Positions 1 through 12,317 of a stretch of 64,000 nt of DNA are shown here, piece after piece (within the stretch, counting starts at the first letter, position 1; each line of letters starts with the position of its first letter). The notes beneath the pieces are model-generated. The model was not told the DNA's origin and did no database searches. It worked only from the letters and a program-made list of their open reading frames with translations. Source of the stretch: Ariolimax columbianus (lineage: Eukaryota; Mollusca; Gastropoda; Stylommatophora; Arionidae). Both the position numbers and the translations under genes were made by a program. The DNA lies in NCBI GenBank assembly GCA_036924085.1, contig JAVGWX010000019.1:8000141-8064140 (forward strand), written 5' to 3'.

Positions 1-316
1 ACCACCGCTCCTAATGAAACCAGTCTTTTGAAATGATTACTCCCTTCCATGACAGTGAGTATTTTTTGAAATGTTACCCATTTTTTTTTACTAAATCTGT
101 TCAGTTTCAACCCAAAGCGCACAGGTTTTGAACAGTTATGTCAGCCTTCGGTGCACTCCATACGTAGTTAACAATTATGTAAACAAGTACATAGGTGTAA
201 CAGATCAAGCAACAGAGATTAGGGCAAGGGACCTATTGTTTACAGCCAAAAATGTACTGGGGAGGTACAGGCGATTGTAGATAAAGAAAGGATCAACACA
301 ACGCCATCGTCAGATG

Positions 317-317
<1 letters not shown>

Positions 318-377
<60 letters not shown>

Positions 378-402
378 CCGCCCGCACACGCACACACACA
401 CA
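318..402. repeat. (TA)n then (CA)n compound microsatellite
   Basis: An uninterrupted TA run of about 48 bases passes directly into a CA-rich run with a short CCCG interruption. The small reading frame crossing it encodes only alternating Tyr/Ile and is not a gene. Confidence 0.97.
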
Positions 403-527
403 TATAAACATGAAGGGAAAATATATTTCATATAGTCAAGTTGATCCAAGAGCATGGTCATATGTGTTTGAGACTGCCACCTTACCATTCACACTTAAGC
501 CCAATCAAACTTGTTTGGGCAAAAGTT

Positions 528-552
528 GGGGGGGGGAGGGGGGGGGGGGGGG
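528..552. repeat. poly-G tract
   Basis: Twenty-four G residues are interrupted by a single A. Such a run is liable to length error in sequencing and could form a G-quadruplex. No gene is associated with it. Confidence 0.9.
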
Positions 553-722
553 TGTGACACCTAAAATCTGGTCAAAATGCGTTTTGTTTGGTAAATTGAA
601 TGTTTTTGTCCGGTTACAAAAGTATAATCAATCTTTTTTCAAATTCAACTTGAATTTAATGTATAGCGTCAGTAGTTTTTAAGATATAGACTGTCAAACA
701 GGCCAGCGGTCAGTCCCAAAAA

Positions 723-975
723 ATGAAGAAAAAAAATTGCTGCCAGTTACTAGTTTCAAATTATTACTCCCCTAGAATTCAGATGATAGAAGGTATGGTG
801 CCAGGCAAAAGAGGAAGGGATAGGCCAAGAAGACGATGGCACCAAGATATCCAGGAATGCCTGAGTATGACTGTGACGGAGGCTGGTGTTTTGACAAGGG
901 AACGAGTTTCTTTCAGACAGACTGTGATGGGAGCGACGTTCTACAAAGGACATGCTACATGATGATGATAATTCA
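723..975 (+). pseudogene. 3' end of an RTE-type non-LTR retrotransposon (RTE-D like)
   Basis: The frame encodes the basic C-terminal tail typical of RTE-type polyproteins: MIEGMVPGKRGRDRPRRRW (from about 783) followed by a QDI..L..T..EAG motif and ending GATFYKGHAT. A short ATG/GAT repeat follows (about 957-969), which is the microsatellite-like tail these elements carry. A related GKQGRSRPRR version is encoded at 47.7 kb. No RT or endonuclease domain is attached, so this is a strongly 5'-truncated copy. Family assignment rests on the motif alone. Confidence 0.65.
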
Positions 976-2900
976 GTTATCACAACAAACAATGAGGAGT
1001 TTTCAAGTTTCCTTAAAAAATATAGTTTGAGTAATCCCCCACTTAATGCATATGGCAGGATATGTTAAGTCACAATTTTAGCTTATTCAAATTGTAATTT
1101 TCAAAGACAAACAGTTTTGTAAAAATGTTGATAAATAAAATCATGTGACGCGAAGATAAAAAAGAAAGTTAATAGAAAACATAAGTTCTATGGGGATTGG
1201 TCTACCAAAAGAGCAGATGTTGAACTATGTGACAATTTCATTAGTGGACTGTAAGTTAGGCCTGTGATTACGTTCTGGTAAACTTAACAACATCAACATT
1301 GAATTTGTTAAAAGTTCACTGACCATGCCCACTTTGTCAGAAATAAAGAGATGGAAATTTTATGACCTTGTGAATCAGATTTAGTTTATAAGTGAAGATT
1401 ACAATGTTCATGAAGAGCTGGATGGAAGACAGTAGAATAATTGGCATTTAAATACTAAATTTCTTTAAAAATAGTTTCAGAACTTCTTTGTCACGTTTGT
1501 TATTCCAATGGACAATTGCTAGGGACAAAAAAGAAGTGTCTAGGCAGTGAGTTTTAGTTTCATTGTCGCAGAAACAATTATAATATTCATAATTTTCTTC
1601 CTTTAATCAATTATATATGGGTAATTTGTTTGTGAATTCAATAAACAGGTGGGCTGTATTATCATTGAGATGTGTTGGAAAAGGGCTTGCAGACCTGCAG
1701 ATGTTCTGTGGTGTTATGAACGTGTCACAACCAAATTTAAAAAAACAACCACAACAAATGGTGTTCATATAAGAAAGTTGTAGCTGTAGCTGTTCATACA
1801 AACACACCAGTAACTTACCTGCTGTTGTTATGGTTAATATAAAACCAGTATTTTGGTACCGGGACTGGAATGAACTTCTTAAAAAGTGTTTTGATAAAAA
1901 ATACACAAAATGTCAATTGACTGAACAGTGATCTTGAAATTATGTTCCAAGAATAAGAATCATGGTCTAACTATTGTGAAAGCTGTTGTTGCTATTGCAG
2001 TTTCTGTTTATAATGATGAGATATAATCTCTGTTGGTAATGGAAGAAATGGAATTACACACTTATATGTATCTGAGGGAGTCCGGTCAACACAAGAACAT
2101 TTTGTCGCAAAAAAGGAACTCTGAGAAAAGCTATTTAAGCATCCTATGGTGTCAGGAGGGCAAAAATAAGGAGGCGATTTGTACTGGATGATTGGCAGGC
2201 AGTAACTGAAGTGTTTATATATCAGGTTGAAGGTAATTGATAAAAATCAAGGAAATTAATCATCGAAAAATGGTAAAAAATAGTGTCCTAAACTTTTTGC
2301 TGAAAATCGCACTTTTACAAAGGGTTTGTGTGACAACTTTTTTATTTTTAAAGTAATTATCCTGCAACTTTGCACGTATATTGTAGAAAATCATGGCTTA
2401 GTTGTGAACTATGGAAATCAAACTATCTCACAATGTGTAAGAGTAATTATGATTTGTGAGTATTACATTTTTTAACCAAATTGAGTAAATATTTGAATTT
2501 TGATAAAAACACAATTCTAAAAGATGTAGCTTTGGCTGTAGTCTATAATGTAACTTCGGCGAGCTGGGCCGTACAGCAAAAATGCAAACGTACTCTCGAG
2601 GCACCTTGCTGACACTTAGACCGGAGGTGTGTAGGGGGTCACTCATTACCACTGGAGGTCACAAGACTTCTTGCCTACCTCGGAGTCCTTGAAAGTGAGA
2701 GACCCAAACAAACGTACGGAAAGAAAAGGGGCAGAAGAGGTGGTAAAAAAAAGTAGGAAACCAAGAACAGTGAAAGCTTATTTAGATTTGATCTGCCCTG
2801 CTCAAGCCCAGCCGGCTAAGCAGGAAAGTTATCAGGTTACCACGACAGCAAATGTGCTGAGCGATGTGGACCGCACAGAACACAGCGAGGCACTTGAGCA
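976..2900. other. no recognisable gene; AT-rich intergenic DNA
   Basis: This stretch holds only short frames with no family resemblance that I can see. The longest, at 2671-3069 on the plus strand, partly overlaps a retrotransposon read on the other strand and lacks any domain signature. No RNA gene, splice-supported exon or repeat matching the rest of the window was found. Confidence 0.5.
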
Positions 2901-2907
2901 GCCGTGG

Positions 2908-3960
2908 TCATCCACTGCGACCTGTTGTTTTCGCCGCCCACCTGTTCATCCAGATTTCCCAAGTATTATTCTTAATAATTTGTTTTACTGTGTGGTTACT
3001 GCAGGGTCTATCCATTTGTTGTTTCGAGGCTCCTGTTTTTGCCAATCTGTCAGTTATCTCGTTCCCTAGTAGCCCACTATGTGCAGGAAGCAATTGCAAG
3101 GTGACATTTATCCCGTGGGCAGTGATGATGTTGTTGATTGCCCTCCCCACCAAGAATATCTCCTTTTCTTTGTATGGGCTATTATTCAGCGTTGAACCAA
3201 CTTGGAGTAACTAAAAATTATAAAAATCCATTGGCAACAATTCACCCAAGTAAAGCTGTTGGTGTAAAATCTCAACTGTTATTTTTATAGTACCGGCCTT
3301 TGCTTAATCCTTTGAACAGTTTGCACCGCATGAATCACAAAATTCGTATATGGACCCATTCAGGTATTTCATATGGATATCCTACCCTGCAAAAGAGGTA
3401 CATTTTAATGCTGATCCATCCGTATAGATCAGAACTGCCGATTTTGGGTAGCTAGAGACTGTCTCCAAGGCATATGTCTTCTGGATATTAGGTGTAGTCT
3501 CCTTGGTGGTCCCTTGTCTGTCAGGTGTGTTTTTATGACTGGCAGGGAAAGATTTTCCCAAGGGGGTGGTCCAAAAAACCTATTTTCCATTTCTCTCTTC
3601 TCTGGTAGATGGCTTTCCTCTTCTGCTACATCAAGTGGGGACAATTGCTTCAGTCTTCTGTTTTGCTTCCAATTGTCTATTGGTACCCTATTTGGATGGC
3701 CATTTTCTTGTCTCCTGTACCTCTCTACTGCTTCAACCAGTGCCCCCTTTCTCTTGATATCTAGCGGTGCTATGTTGGCCTCGCATCCTGCTGTAGATGT
3801 TGATCTCATCCCCCCACAAATTAGTCAGAGAGCTTGATTCTGCACCCGGTCAATAGATGAGATGTTATTTGTACTCACAGTGGTCTGTATGGGAAGGCTG
3901 TAGTCCATCACCGGTCGTACATAACCAAGGTATAGTTGAAGTATCCTCTTTTACTAGTAA
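2908..3960 (-). pseudogene. NimbD: C-terminal RT/RNase H fragment of an I/Nimb-type LINE
   Basis: Two minus-strand pieces belong together. Around 3960-3430 the frame gives a thumb/connector region, with a VQNQAL segment like that of NimbA followed by ANIAPLDIKRKGALVEAVER. At 3153-2908 it gives the end of an RNase H domain, LQLLPAHSGLLGNEITDRLA, equivalent to WVPSHCNIQGNEEADRLA in NimbA, with the last catalytic Asp kept in the NE..DRLA context. Frames are broken between the pieces and the C-terminal CCHC region is not visible. The sequence is well diverged from NimbA, B and C, so it is listed as a fourth family. Confidence 0.6.
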
Positions 3961-4009
3961 TTTCCCATTCATTTTGATGTTAATGGAACTTTAATAAAAA
4001 TAAACAGAC

Positions 4010-5391
4010 TTCAAAACTAAGCCATGAGAATTATAACAGGAGACATAAAGACAACACCAATTGCAGAACTTGAGAAGAATACAAATCTGCAGTCAATGAA
4101 CGATAGAAAAGACAACAGAGCCCAGCAGCAAGCACAGAAACTAAGAAGACTGACAGGTCATGCAATGCACAAGAGACTAAATGGATTTGGAAAAGGGAGA
4201 CTAAAGCAAAGAAACTTTGTAGAAATAGCCAAAACAAAAATGAGAGAAGGTCCTATGAACACCATATCAACACCAAAGCACATCCCTACTGTTCGCACCT
4301 GGGAGCAGCAGATCTTTCCAGAGGCGATAGAAAATATACCAGGTATTGGATACAAGAAATATACCAGGTATTGGATACAAGAACAGTCAGACTGAAAAGG
4401 AAAGAAGTGACATAACCCTGAAATACATATAGAAAAACTACCCACTGCTACTCAACGTAGCTTAACGTCTTTATACTGGTTTCGAAGACCCTGCAGTCTG
4501 TATACAACCAGTTTCAATTACATCACTTTGCTCTAAAAACTATGTGTATCCAATTTACCGACTGGACCCAGGGTAATTTTGCAACAAATGCAACAGAAAA
4601 TGGAGGGGGAGGGGTATTTCTGAGCCTTACAAACAGTAGAAAGATAATACTGTCAGTGGCAACTGGAAAATTGTGTCGAAAATTGTCAAGCAATTTCAGA
4701 ACAGAAGCAGAGGCACTGAAAACTGCAGTAGAAGCAATGCTGACAGACGAAAGCAATGAAAGCCAGATAGTCTTTTTTACTGATGTCCTGTCCGTGGTTA
4801 CAGTGCTAAAAAGCCATAAAAATACAGAACTAAATGATTTAAGATCAGTACTCTGTCAATTATGCCAGCAGTCCACACCCAAAAGAGTCGTGGTGCAGTG
4901 GGTCCCATCCCACTGTAACATTCAAGGCAACGAGGAGGCAGACAGACTGGCAAAAGAAGGTGCAAGACTACCACAACCAGATTCTAGTATGACCTACAAA
5001 GAGTCCAAAAGGTTTATTTGGGCTAGATACATGAATAAATGGAAAACAGCATACTTGCTACACAAAAAAATGATGTTTATTACCAGTTAAATAGAAGAGC
5101 GCAAGTGGTGGTCTTCAGACTCCGCACAGGCCACAACAGACTGAGGTACCATCTATTCAATAAACTGAAGATAGGTGCTACTGATGAATGCACCTGTGGC
5201 ACAGGAAAAATGACCCCTTAACATCTATTGAAAAATTGTCCGATATACGAGAACCAGAGATAGCAAATGTGGCCAACACTAGACAAGCTCTATGGCAGTG
5301 TCGACAGCCTAAGGATGACCACTGCTTTCTTCAAGCACATTCATGTCGACGTCTGACAGCAAATGAAAAAGAAGAAGAAGAAATAAGGTTA
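4010..5391 (+). pseudogene. NimbA copy, 3' third (thumb, RNase H, CCHC), interrupted
   Basis: The copy starts in the thumb (MRIITGDIKTTPIAELEK) and runs through RNase H (4542-5090, with FTDVLSVVTVLK and WVPSHCNIQGNEEADRLA) to a CTCGTGK zinc-knuckle near 5190. It ends with a GAA-rich tail (about 5366-5391). It is 5'-truncated and frameshifted near 4395, 5090 and 5210. A stop also falls in the zinc-knuckle at about 5219. A CR1 3' end of about 95 bp lies between thumb and RNase H. Divergence from the intact NimbA at 32-36 kb is visibly greater than for the other plus-strand copies, so it is an older insertion. Confidence 0.85.
4452..4546 (-). mobile_element. CR1-type 3' end (solo UTR fragment)
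   Basis: Reading the minus strand, the sequence matches the 3' UTR of the CR1 at 17365-17452: GTTGTATACAGACT.GCAGGGTCTTC..AACCAGTATAAAGA followed by a TTAAG-type tail. It interrupts the NimbA copy exactly where CR1 sequence has no place, so it inserted after NimbA. Confidence 0.75.
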
Positions 5392-5810
5392 AGATGATTC
5401 AGGTTGACAGGTAAGTAATGATAGACAGTGTAACAAATGTAATAGTGTTCACATAGTTTAGCCTACATTGTAATGCATGATTGAATTTCAAGGAAAGTGT
5501 GATTGTGGTGGGTACCTAGACCAAATGTTATAGGTTTTGGCGCACTAATAAATCACCAGTGTATCAATGTTGGTTGAAATTATGTTGAAATAAGTGACAA
5601 TATAAGTCCAATAATAAATGTTCTCAAGTTCGTATCCAAATAAGTTTATTTTAAAATAGCCATTTGTAATTTATTTACAGACTTCCCCTCATACTTGTAT
5701 GTCTCATAAACAAATTGCAATATTTGTCATAAATGATGATTTTTTAAAATCAGTACCGGTAATTATATGTTATATCACACCTTTTATCACTTGTCACGAG
5801 AGTTACATTC
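5392..5810. other. no recognisable gene
   Basis: This is AT-rich sequence between a NimbA tail and a CR1 3' end. No coding, RNA or repeat signal was recognised. Confidence 0.5.
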
Positions 5811-6175
5811 TTAACTTAACTTAACATCTTTATACTGATTTAGAAGAATCTGCAAAGTCTGTGTACAACCAGTTTCATTTTCATTTCCTTGCTTTAAAAA
5901 CTATATGCATACAATCTATTATTAAATGCATTAATAGTCCCTGCCTCCACAACTTCCTGTAGCAATGCATTCCAAGCATTCCACTCTCTGACTAACAAAA
6001 TATTTCATAATATCCATTCTGGACCATTCTTTAGCTAATTTGTAGTTATGCCCACTTGTTCTTGTAGATGGTTGTATTTTGAAAAACCTGTTTTAATCTA
6101 ATTTATCCTTTCCTTTTATTATCTTATAAATCTGTATTGTCACCTCAAATTCTTCTCTTTTCTAGACAGTGTAGG
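5811..6175 (-). mobile_element. CR1-type 3' end with coding remnant
   Basis: From 6175 downward the minus strand encodes a damaged version of the CR1 C-terminus, including FFKIQPSTRTSGHNYKL and a YFVSQRVECLE stretch equivalent to YFFSQRVVSAWNALPGEV in the copy at 16.1-17.4 kb. It continues into the UTR and a (TTAAG)n tail at 5811-5825. Several stops and frameshifts are present. Confidence 0.8.
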
Positions 6176-6989
6176 CCGATTTCAATGGCAAAGTTGGGAA
6201 CAAATCTACACAGGAGACATGTTTTAGTGCGTTTAGTAATTGCACACTAAAACGGAATAGCAATGGGGAAGAGCTGATAAATCTATGTCTTGAACAGGGG
6301 CTGATTATAACAAACACTTTTTTCAAACACCAGAAAAGCCCTACACAAACATGGTATCGATGGAATGATACTGGCATATCATCCCAAAAGGCTACATACT
6401 AGTCAGAGGGAGACAAAGACAAGAAATTATAGACTCAAGAGTGTTTCCCAACATCAATATGGACACCGATCATTATCCTGTTGTACTAACTCAAATACCT
6501 ACATTAAAAATAAAAAATAAGTATAATTTTCAAAGACAAATAAATGTAAAAAATATGGCAAAACTTGAGAAGGAAGACATCTGCAAAGATATACAACGTG
6601 AAATGAAAGACATATACGAGGCCCTGCCAGTAAGAACTGGCAATGTAACGAATGAGTGGCAGTGGTTCAAATCAGCACTGATGAACACAGTGAACACAAA
6701 ATGCTGTAGAAAGAAACTTCGACAATTCCAAAAGAAAATAACAGCCTGGTGGAAACAACAGGTAAAGGAAGCAATACAAGATAAGAAAAAATTATTCAAG
6801 AAGTGGTTGAAATCGAAGTTACAAGAAGATTACACAATCTACAGACACGCAAAATGCATTTGAAAACTGTAATCAAGAGCTCCAAAGCAGACGCATGGAA
6901 TAAATACGGTGAACAATTAGTGCTCATGTGTCACAAGAATCCGAGAGATTTCTTTAAAAGGGTCAGGGCAATGAGAGTTAGGGACGACA

Positions 6990-7002
6990 GCTTTAACCAT
7001 AC
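6990..7002. repeat. 13-bp target-site duplication (left)
   Basis: GCTTTAACCATAC occurs here and again, identically, at 7238-7250, flanking the NimbA fragment. Removing one copy and the insert restores a continuous RTE-E reading (RDDSFNHT joined to TIIHDKHG). Confidence 0.95.
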
Positions 7003-7237
7003 TTCGTCTTCTTCTTCTTCGTACGCTGTCAGACGTCAACTTGAATTTGTTTGAAGAAAGCAGCTGTCATCCTGAGGCTGTCGACACTGCCATAGAGCTT
7101 GTCTAGTGTTGGTACTGGTGATGACCACATGTGCTTTCTCTGGTCCTCGTATGTCGGGCAATTTTGCAGCAGATGTTCAGCGGCCATTTTCCCTGTACCA
7201 CAGGTGCATTCGTCAGTGCCACCTATCTTCAGTTTAT
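7003..7237 (-). mobile_element. NimbA, 235-bp 5'-truncated insertion
   Basis: On the minus strand this is only the last part of NimbA: FNKLKIG-like sequence (HKLKIGGTDECTCGTGKMAA), EHLLQNCPTYEDQR, then the terminal AAFFKQIQVDV, stop and a GAAGAAGAAGAAG tail. It is flanked by a perfect 13-bp target-site duplication and lies within RTE-E. The direct repeats and severe 5' truncation are the standard signature of target-primed reverse transcription. Confidence 0.95.
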
Positions 7238-7250
7238 GCTTTAACCATAC
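7238..7250. repeat. 13-bp target-site duplication (right)
   Basis: Identical to 6990-7002. It marks the 5' boundary of the minus-strand NimbA insertion. Confidence 0.95.
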
Positions 7251-8456
7251 CACAATTATACACGACAAACATGGGACGCAAATTTTCAATCCAGAAAAAA
7301 AGGAAAGCACGATGGAAAGAGTATTTCCTAGAATTCCTAAACCCAAATGATACGCGGAGGCACTCCACTCTTATAAGTTTAAACACAGGAAAAACAGAGC
7401 CCAAAATATTAATACAGGAGACAGAGGAAGTCATTAAAAAAGCCAAAATCGTAAAGCTGCAGGTGCGGACGAAATAACCTGCAAGACAATTAAAGCTCGT
7501 GGATCCTTAGAAGTAAAATGGTTACATAGAATATTTTCAGCAGCTTGGGAGCAAAGTAGAGTCCCTGAAGTCTGACAGAAAGCTATCATTGTGCCAATCT
7601 GGAAAAACAAAGGCAACAAAAAAAGAGTGTGATACCTACCGGGGGATACCGATTCTAGGCCACACAGGAAAACTGTGCGGGAAAATCCTGGAGCAGAGAA
7701 TTCAGCCTATCCTAGAACAACATCTGAGTGCGGCTCAATTTGGTTTCCGACGAGGTAGGTGCTGCTCTATTCTCCCTGAGACAACTAAGCAAAACAAACA
7801 TTGAATACGATCGGAAACTCAACATGGCTTTCATAGATCAAGAAAAGGCTTTTAATAGAGTGGACATAAACTATGGGCCATCCTAGAAGACTACAGAGTA
7901 CAGTGGCAACTATTAGAAAATATTAGAGCACTGTACCAAGGGTGTCAATATATTGTGAGATGGTCTGACTGAAACACTAGAGATAACAACCGGTGTGAGA
8001 CAAGGGTGTGTGTTGTCGCCATTAATCTTCAACACATATGTGGACAGAATAACGCTGGAGGCCAAATTGGAGCATCTGCCAAGAAATGCAGAGGAGGAAA
8101 GGACAGAGGCTGATCAGTTGAATTAACTCCTTTTTGCAGATGATCAATGTCTACTTTACGAGAGTGAAGATGATCTGGAGCAACATTTTACTGCGCTCAA
8201 CTCTATATGTGAAAGATACAGTATTAGAAAAAGAAAGTGAAAAAGAATAAAAGAGTGAAAAAGAATAAAAGAGGAGTTCACCCATAGCTGCTGGTGAAAA
8301 AAGGCAGATGACCAATCTAGTCGAAACATCCAAAACAGAAACTATGGAGATAGGCAGATCATCTGAAAACATGAACATTATGGTAAACGAGACCAAGATC
8401 CAACAAGTACAGGAGTTCAAGTACTTGGGAAGTGTTTTCACACAGGATGGAGGTTT

Positions 8457-8549
8457 AGATAAAGAGATTGAGATCAGGTGCCAAAAAACAAATGCAATTG
8501 CATGCCAGCTGTCACCATTTTTAAAACACCCTAACATAAACATGTCCAG
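8457..8549. repeat. 93-bp target-site duplication (left copy)
   Basis: This stretch of RTE-E coding sequence (start AGATAAAGAGATTGAG, end AACATGTCCAG) recurs at 11754-11846. I count four differences over 93 aligned bases. The two copies bracket NimbA exactly, so this is a very long target-site duplication rather than chance. Confidence 0.92.
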
Positions 8550-11500
8550 GATAGCCCTAGCTTCTATTCAAGAACATGGCATACCACCTCGACTCCAGAT
8601 TTGGCCTTCTCCACACAGGACATACACCATAAAATAGACCGCCAGGTGCTAAACCAACTGGCAGGTAGCGACCACAGGCCGATCAGGCTAACCATTGACA
8701 TGGAAGTAGGCCCACAGGAAACAAAACCGCTCCCACGTTGGAATTACAAACGAGCCGACTGGGACAGATTTGCAATCCTGACAGATGGGCTGTGTGAAAC
8801 CATCAACACACGAAATACCAAAATGAAGCCCATGGTGGAAAGCCTAAGCAAGGCAATAATGCAAGCCGCCACTGAAACCATCCCAAGAGGAGCTAGGAAA
8901 AACTATAAGCCCTACTGGAATGATGAGTTGCAGAAAGCGGAAGATGCAGTAACAAATGCTAGGAACATGGCAGAGCGAAAAAAATCCATGGAGGCAAACA
9001 TCGCCCTCAAAGCCGCCAAGGCGAAATACAAACACACTCTCAAGCAAACAGCAAGAGAAAGCTGGAAAAATAAAACGGAAAGCCTAAACCTGGACAAAGA
9101 CGGGAACAAGCTATGGTAGCTAGTCAGAGCCATAAACGACGAAACCCCGTCAAATAAACAAATCACTATCAAGCAGGGCGAGAACTTGATCACAGGTAAG
9201 AAAGCCGCAAACGCCTTTGTCGATCACTATGCCAGAGCAAACCACATCGAGGTCCCTGCAGATAAGCATACAGACATTAGCGAAGAGCTAAAGGGGCACG
9301 AAAACATGAATACGGCACCTGAAGAGCACATGATGGCCAAATTAACAATGCGCGAAATGGAAGAGGCTATGAGAACATTAAAGAAAAGGAAATCTCCCGG
9401 AAAAGACGGGATAACAAACGAAATGCTGATGGGGCTGGGCCAAACAGCGAAGAGGAAACTGCTATCGGTCCTGAACCAAAGCTGGAAAAGGGGAATCGTA
9501 CCCCAGGCATGGAAAGACGCAATACTGGTACCAGTACCAAAAACAGGAAAGGACAAAACAGATCCAAATGGATACAGGCCCATCAGCCTACTGAGCTGTG
9601 TCGGCAAGCTGATGGAACGGATGATAAACACCAGACTGATGTGGCATCTGGAAGAAAAACGAATACTAATTCCACAGCAAGCCGGCTTTAGACAGCACAG
9701 ATCCACTGAGGACCAGGTCATCCTCATAGCCCAGGAGATAGAAGATGCCTACCAGGCACAGAAACACACAGTAGCTGTTTGGGTGGATCTGGAAAAGGCA
9801 TTTGACAAAGTCTGGAAAGACGGACTCAGAGTCAAGCTAAGAAGAAGTGATGTTTGTGGGAAAATGTACAAGTGGATCAACCACTACCTCAAACAAAGAA
9901 CGGCCAGAGTCCAAGTACAAGGGCAGATGAGCAAAAAGGTGACACTCGAGCAGGGAGTACCCCAAGGGGGAGTACTGTCACCCACACTCTTTCTGGTATA
10001 TATAAACGATATTACAGAGAATATACCAAGAAGAGTCCATAGCTCAATGTTTGCAGATGATCTGGCTATGTGGACCTCTGAAAAGAATCTCACCATAGCA
10101 AGAAATCGGATGCAGACGGCCCTAACATAGCTGGAAGAGTGGGCGAACTCATGGCTGGTCAAAATAAATGAGGAGAAAACCACATGCACAATATTCTCGC
10201 TTTCATTAAAACCCCAAAATACCAAATTAAGTCTAAATGGCAAATTCCTGCAGCCAAACGACAACCCAACCTACTTGGGAGTCACATTTGATCGGCGCAT
10301 GACATGGAAAAGTCAATTGAGAGAAACCGAATGAAAGCCAGAGAAAGAATGGCAATCATGAGGAAACTTGCTGGCACAAGCTGGGGAGCAGACGAAGGCA
10401 TACTAAAGAAACTGTACACTGGAAGAGTGAGACCAGTTCTCGAGTATGGCATTGCGGCATGGACAACAGCAGCGAAGGCGAACTTCGATAAAGTTAGCAA
10501 ACTTCAAAACCAAGCCATGAGAATTAAAACAGGTGGCATGAAGTCAACGCCAATTGTAGAACTTGAAAAGATTACAAAACTGCAATCCATGACCGATAGA
10601 AGAGACTGCAGAGCCCAGCTGCAGTCAGAGAAACTCCGAAGACTGACCGACCATCCAATGCACCAGAGACTAAACAATTTGGGAAATGGGAAACTAAAGC
10701 GGAGAAACTTTGCAGAAATAGCCAAAGCAAAGATGCACGAAGATCCCATAAACGCACTAACAACACCAAAACCCATCACTACTGTACGAAAACCTACCTG
10801 GAGGCAGGATATATTTCAAGAGGTGGTAGAAAATATACCAGGTATTGCAAACAAAAACTGCCAGACTGAAAAAGAAAGGAGAGATACTACCCTAGGCTTC
10901 ATAACGAAAAGCTACCCAAGCATGGACTGGACCCATGCATACACCGACGGTTCTGTAACAAACACAACACAGAACGGAGGGGCAGGAGCATTCCTGAACC
11001 TACCAAATGGCAGAAAAATAGCACTGTCATTCGCTACTGGTAAGTACACAAGCAATTTCAGAGCAGAGGCAGAGGCACTGAGGGCGGCAGTGGAAGAAAT
11101 GGTGACACACAGTGAAAATGAAAGCCATATAGTCCTGCTTACAGATGCTCTCGCCGTAGTCACAGCGCTAAAGAGCCAGAAAAATACTGAGCTTAATGAC
11201 TTAAGAGCAGCACTCTGCAAACTGTGCCAGCAGTCCGCACCAAAAAGGGTAGTGGTACAGTGGGTCCCATCACACTGCAACATCCAAGGCAACGAGGAGG
11301 CAGACAGACTGGCAAAAGAAGGTGCAAAACTACCACGAACAGATACCAGTATGACGTACGAAGAGTCAAAACGGCTTATCAAAGACAGATACATGACCAA
11401 ATGGGAAACCGAACATACTGGTTACACCAAAAACGATGCCTATTACCAGTTGAACCGAAGAGAGCAGGTCGTTGTCTTCAGACTTCGCACTGGCCACAAT

Positions 11501-11753
11501 AGACTGAGGTACCACCTATTCAACAAATTGAAGATAGGGTGTACCGACGAATGCCCGTGCGGTACTGGGAAAATGACCGCTGAACATCTGCTGCAGAACT
11601 GCCCGACATACGAGGATCAGAGAGAGCAGATGTGGCCAGCACCAGTGGAACTGCAAGACAAGCTCTATGGCAGTGGCGACAGCCTCAGGATGACCGCCGC
11701 TTTTTTCGAAAAAATAATGGTTACTGTCTGACTGCGTACGAAGAAGAAGAAGA
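8550..11753 (+). pseudogene. NimbA copy, 5'-truncated in the endonuclease, three or more lesions
   Basis: The copy begins in the second half of the APE endonuclease (frame of 8601 on: GSDHRPIRL near 8666). It contains linker, RT (9186-10130, with VWVDLEKAFDKVW and SSMFADDLAMW), thumb, RNase H (YTDGSVTN, LLTDALAVV, NEEADRLA), the CPCGTGK..H..C knuckle and a GAA tail (11741-11753). Lesions include TGG to TAG at about 9116, a stop near 10128, and a frameshift near 10310. The last 475 residues (10304-11731) remain open. It sits inside RTE-E with a 93-bp target-site duplication. Protein similarity to the intact 1302-aa copy is very high, so the insertion is fairly young. Confidence 0.95.
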
Positions 11754-11846
11754 AGATAGAGAGATTGAGATCAGGTGCCAAAAAAAAAATTCAATTGCAT
11801 GCCAGCTGTCACCATTATTAAAACACCCTAACATAAACATGTCCAG
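11754..11846. repeat. 93-bp target-site duplication (right copy)
   Basis: Second copy of 8457-8549, directly after the GAA tail. RTE-E coding sequence continues from its end (KRMLINSTFMPTHC). Confidence 0.92.
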
Positions 11847-12292
11847 AAAAAGAATGCTAATTAACAGTACATTCATGCCAACTCACTGCTACCAGTGCCA
11901 AACGTGGACTTTAACAAAAAATCTAGAGAGAAAGAACATGATATGTGAGATGAGATGCCTCCGGAAAACAATCAACGTTACTAGGAGAGATAGAATGTGC
12001 AATGAAGATGTGAGAAGAATAGTTGAAGCAAGACCCTGCTCTGAATATATTGATGAAGCGAGAATCAATTGGTTCGGTCACATAATGAGAACGCATCCTG
12101 ACCAACTACCTCTGTGCGCCTATAATGCACGACGTTCGGGTTTTCGCAACCGTGGCAGACCGAGAACTAGATGGATAGGAAATGTTCCAGATATTCTAAA
12201 TCCTCATGGGATGATGACTACTTCAGCAACACGTCTAGACCTGGACAAAAAACTACGGCTCTCCACGATGCCTCGCGGCACAAGTGGATAAG
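11847..12292 (+). pseudogene. RTE-E, 3' part
   Basis: This continues the RTE-E polyprotein after the NimbA insertion: MLINSTFMPTHCYQCQTWTL, then INWFGHIMRTHPDQLPLCAY and FRNRGRPRTRWIGNVPD. The WFGH...R and GRPRTRW motifs are characteristic of RTE-type C-termini. The last section (PHGMMTTSATRLDLDKKLRL) ends near 12291. This part of the frame is open through the target-site duplication and into the NimbA tail, which shows a fusion by chance. Confidence 0.88.
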
Positions 12293-12317
12293 ACAAGAAG
12301 GCCGTTTTTTTCCCATC

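Larger units (their letters stand above)
6176..8549 (+). pseudogene. RTE-E non-LTR retrotransposon, 5' and middle part (endonuclease and RT)
   Basis: The plus strand encodes an APE-endonuclease piece near 6185-6480 (DFNGKVGN, then LCLEQGLIITNTFFKH) and a linker at 6441-7000. The RT fingers follow (VKWLHRIFSAAWEQSRVPE, NKECDTYRGIPILGHTGKL, FGFRRGR), then a palm (FIDQEKAFNRVD near 7833) and EFKYLGSVFTQDGGLDKEI at 8416-8470. The order is that of RTE-type polyproteins. Frames shift many times and stops occur, so it is dead. A NimbA fragment at 7003-7237 interrupts the linker, and a long NimbA copy splits the element at 8549. The 3' part resumes at 11847. Confidence 0.85.

Noticed and set aside
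318..402. CRISPR-like or coding repeat
   Set aside because: Simple dinucleotide repeats with no spacers.
2671..3214. Plus-strand frames of 132 and 116 codons
   Set aside because: They partly overlap the NimbD RNase H on the other strand and have no domain signature; treated as shadows.
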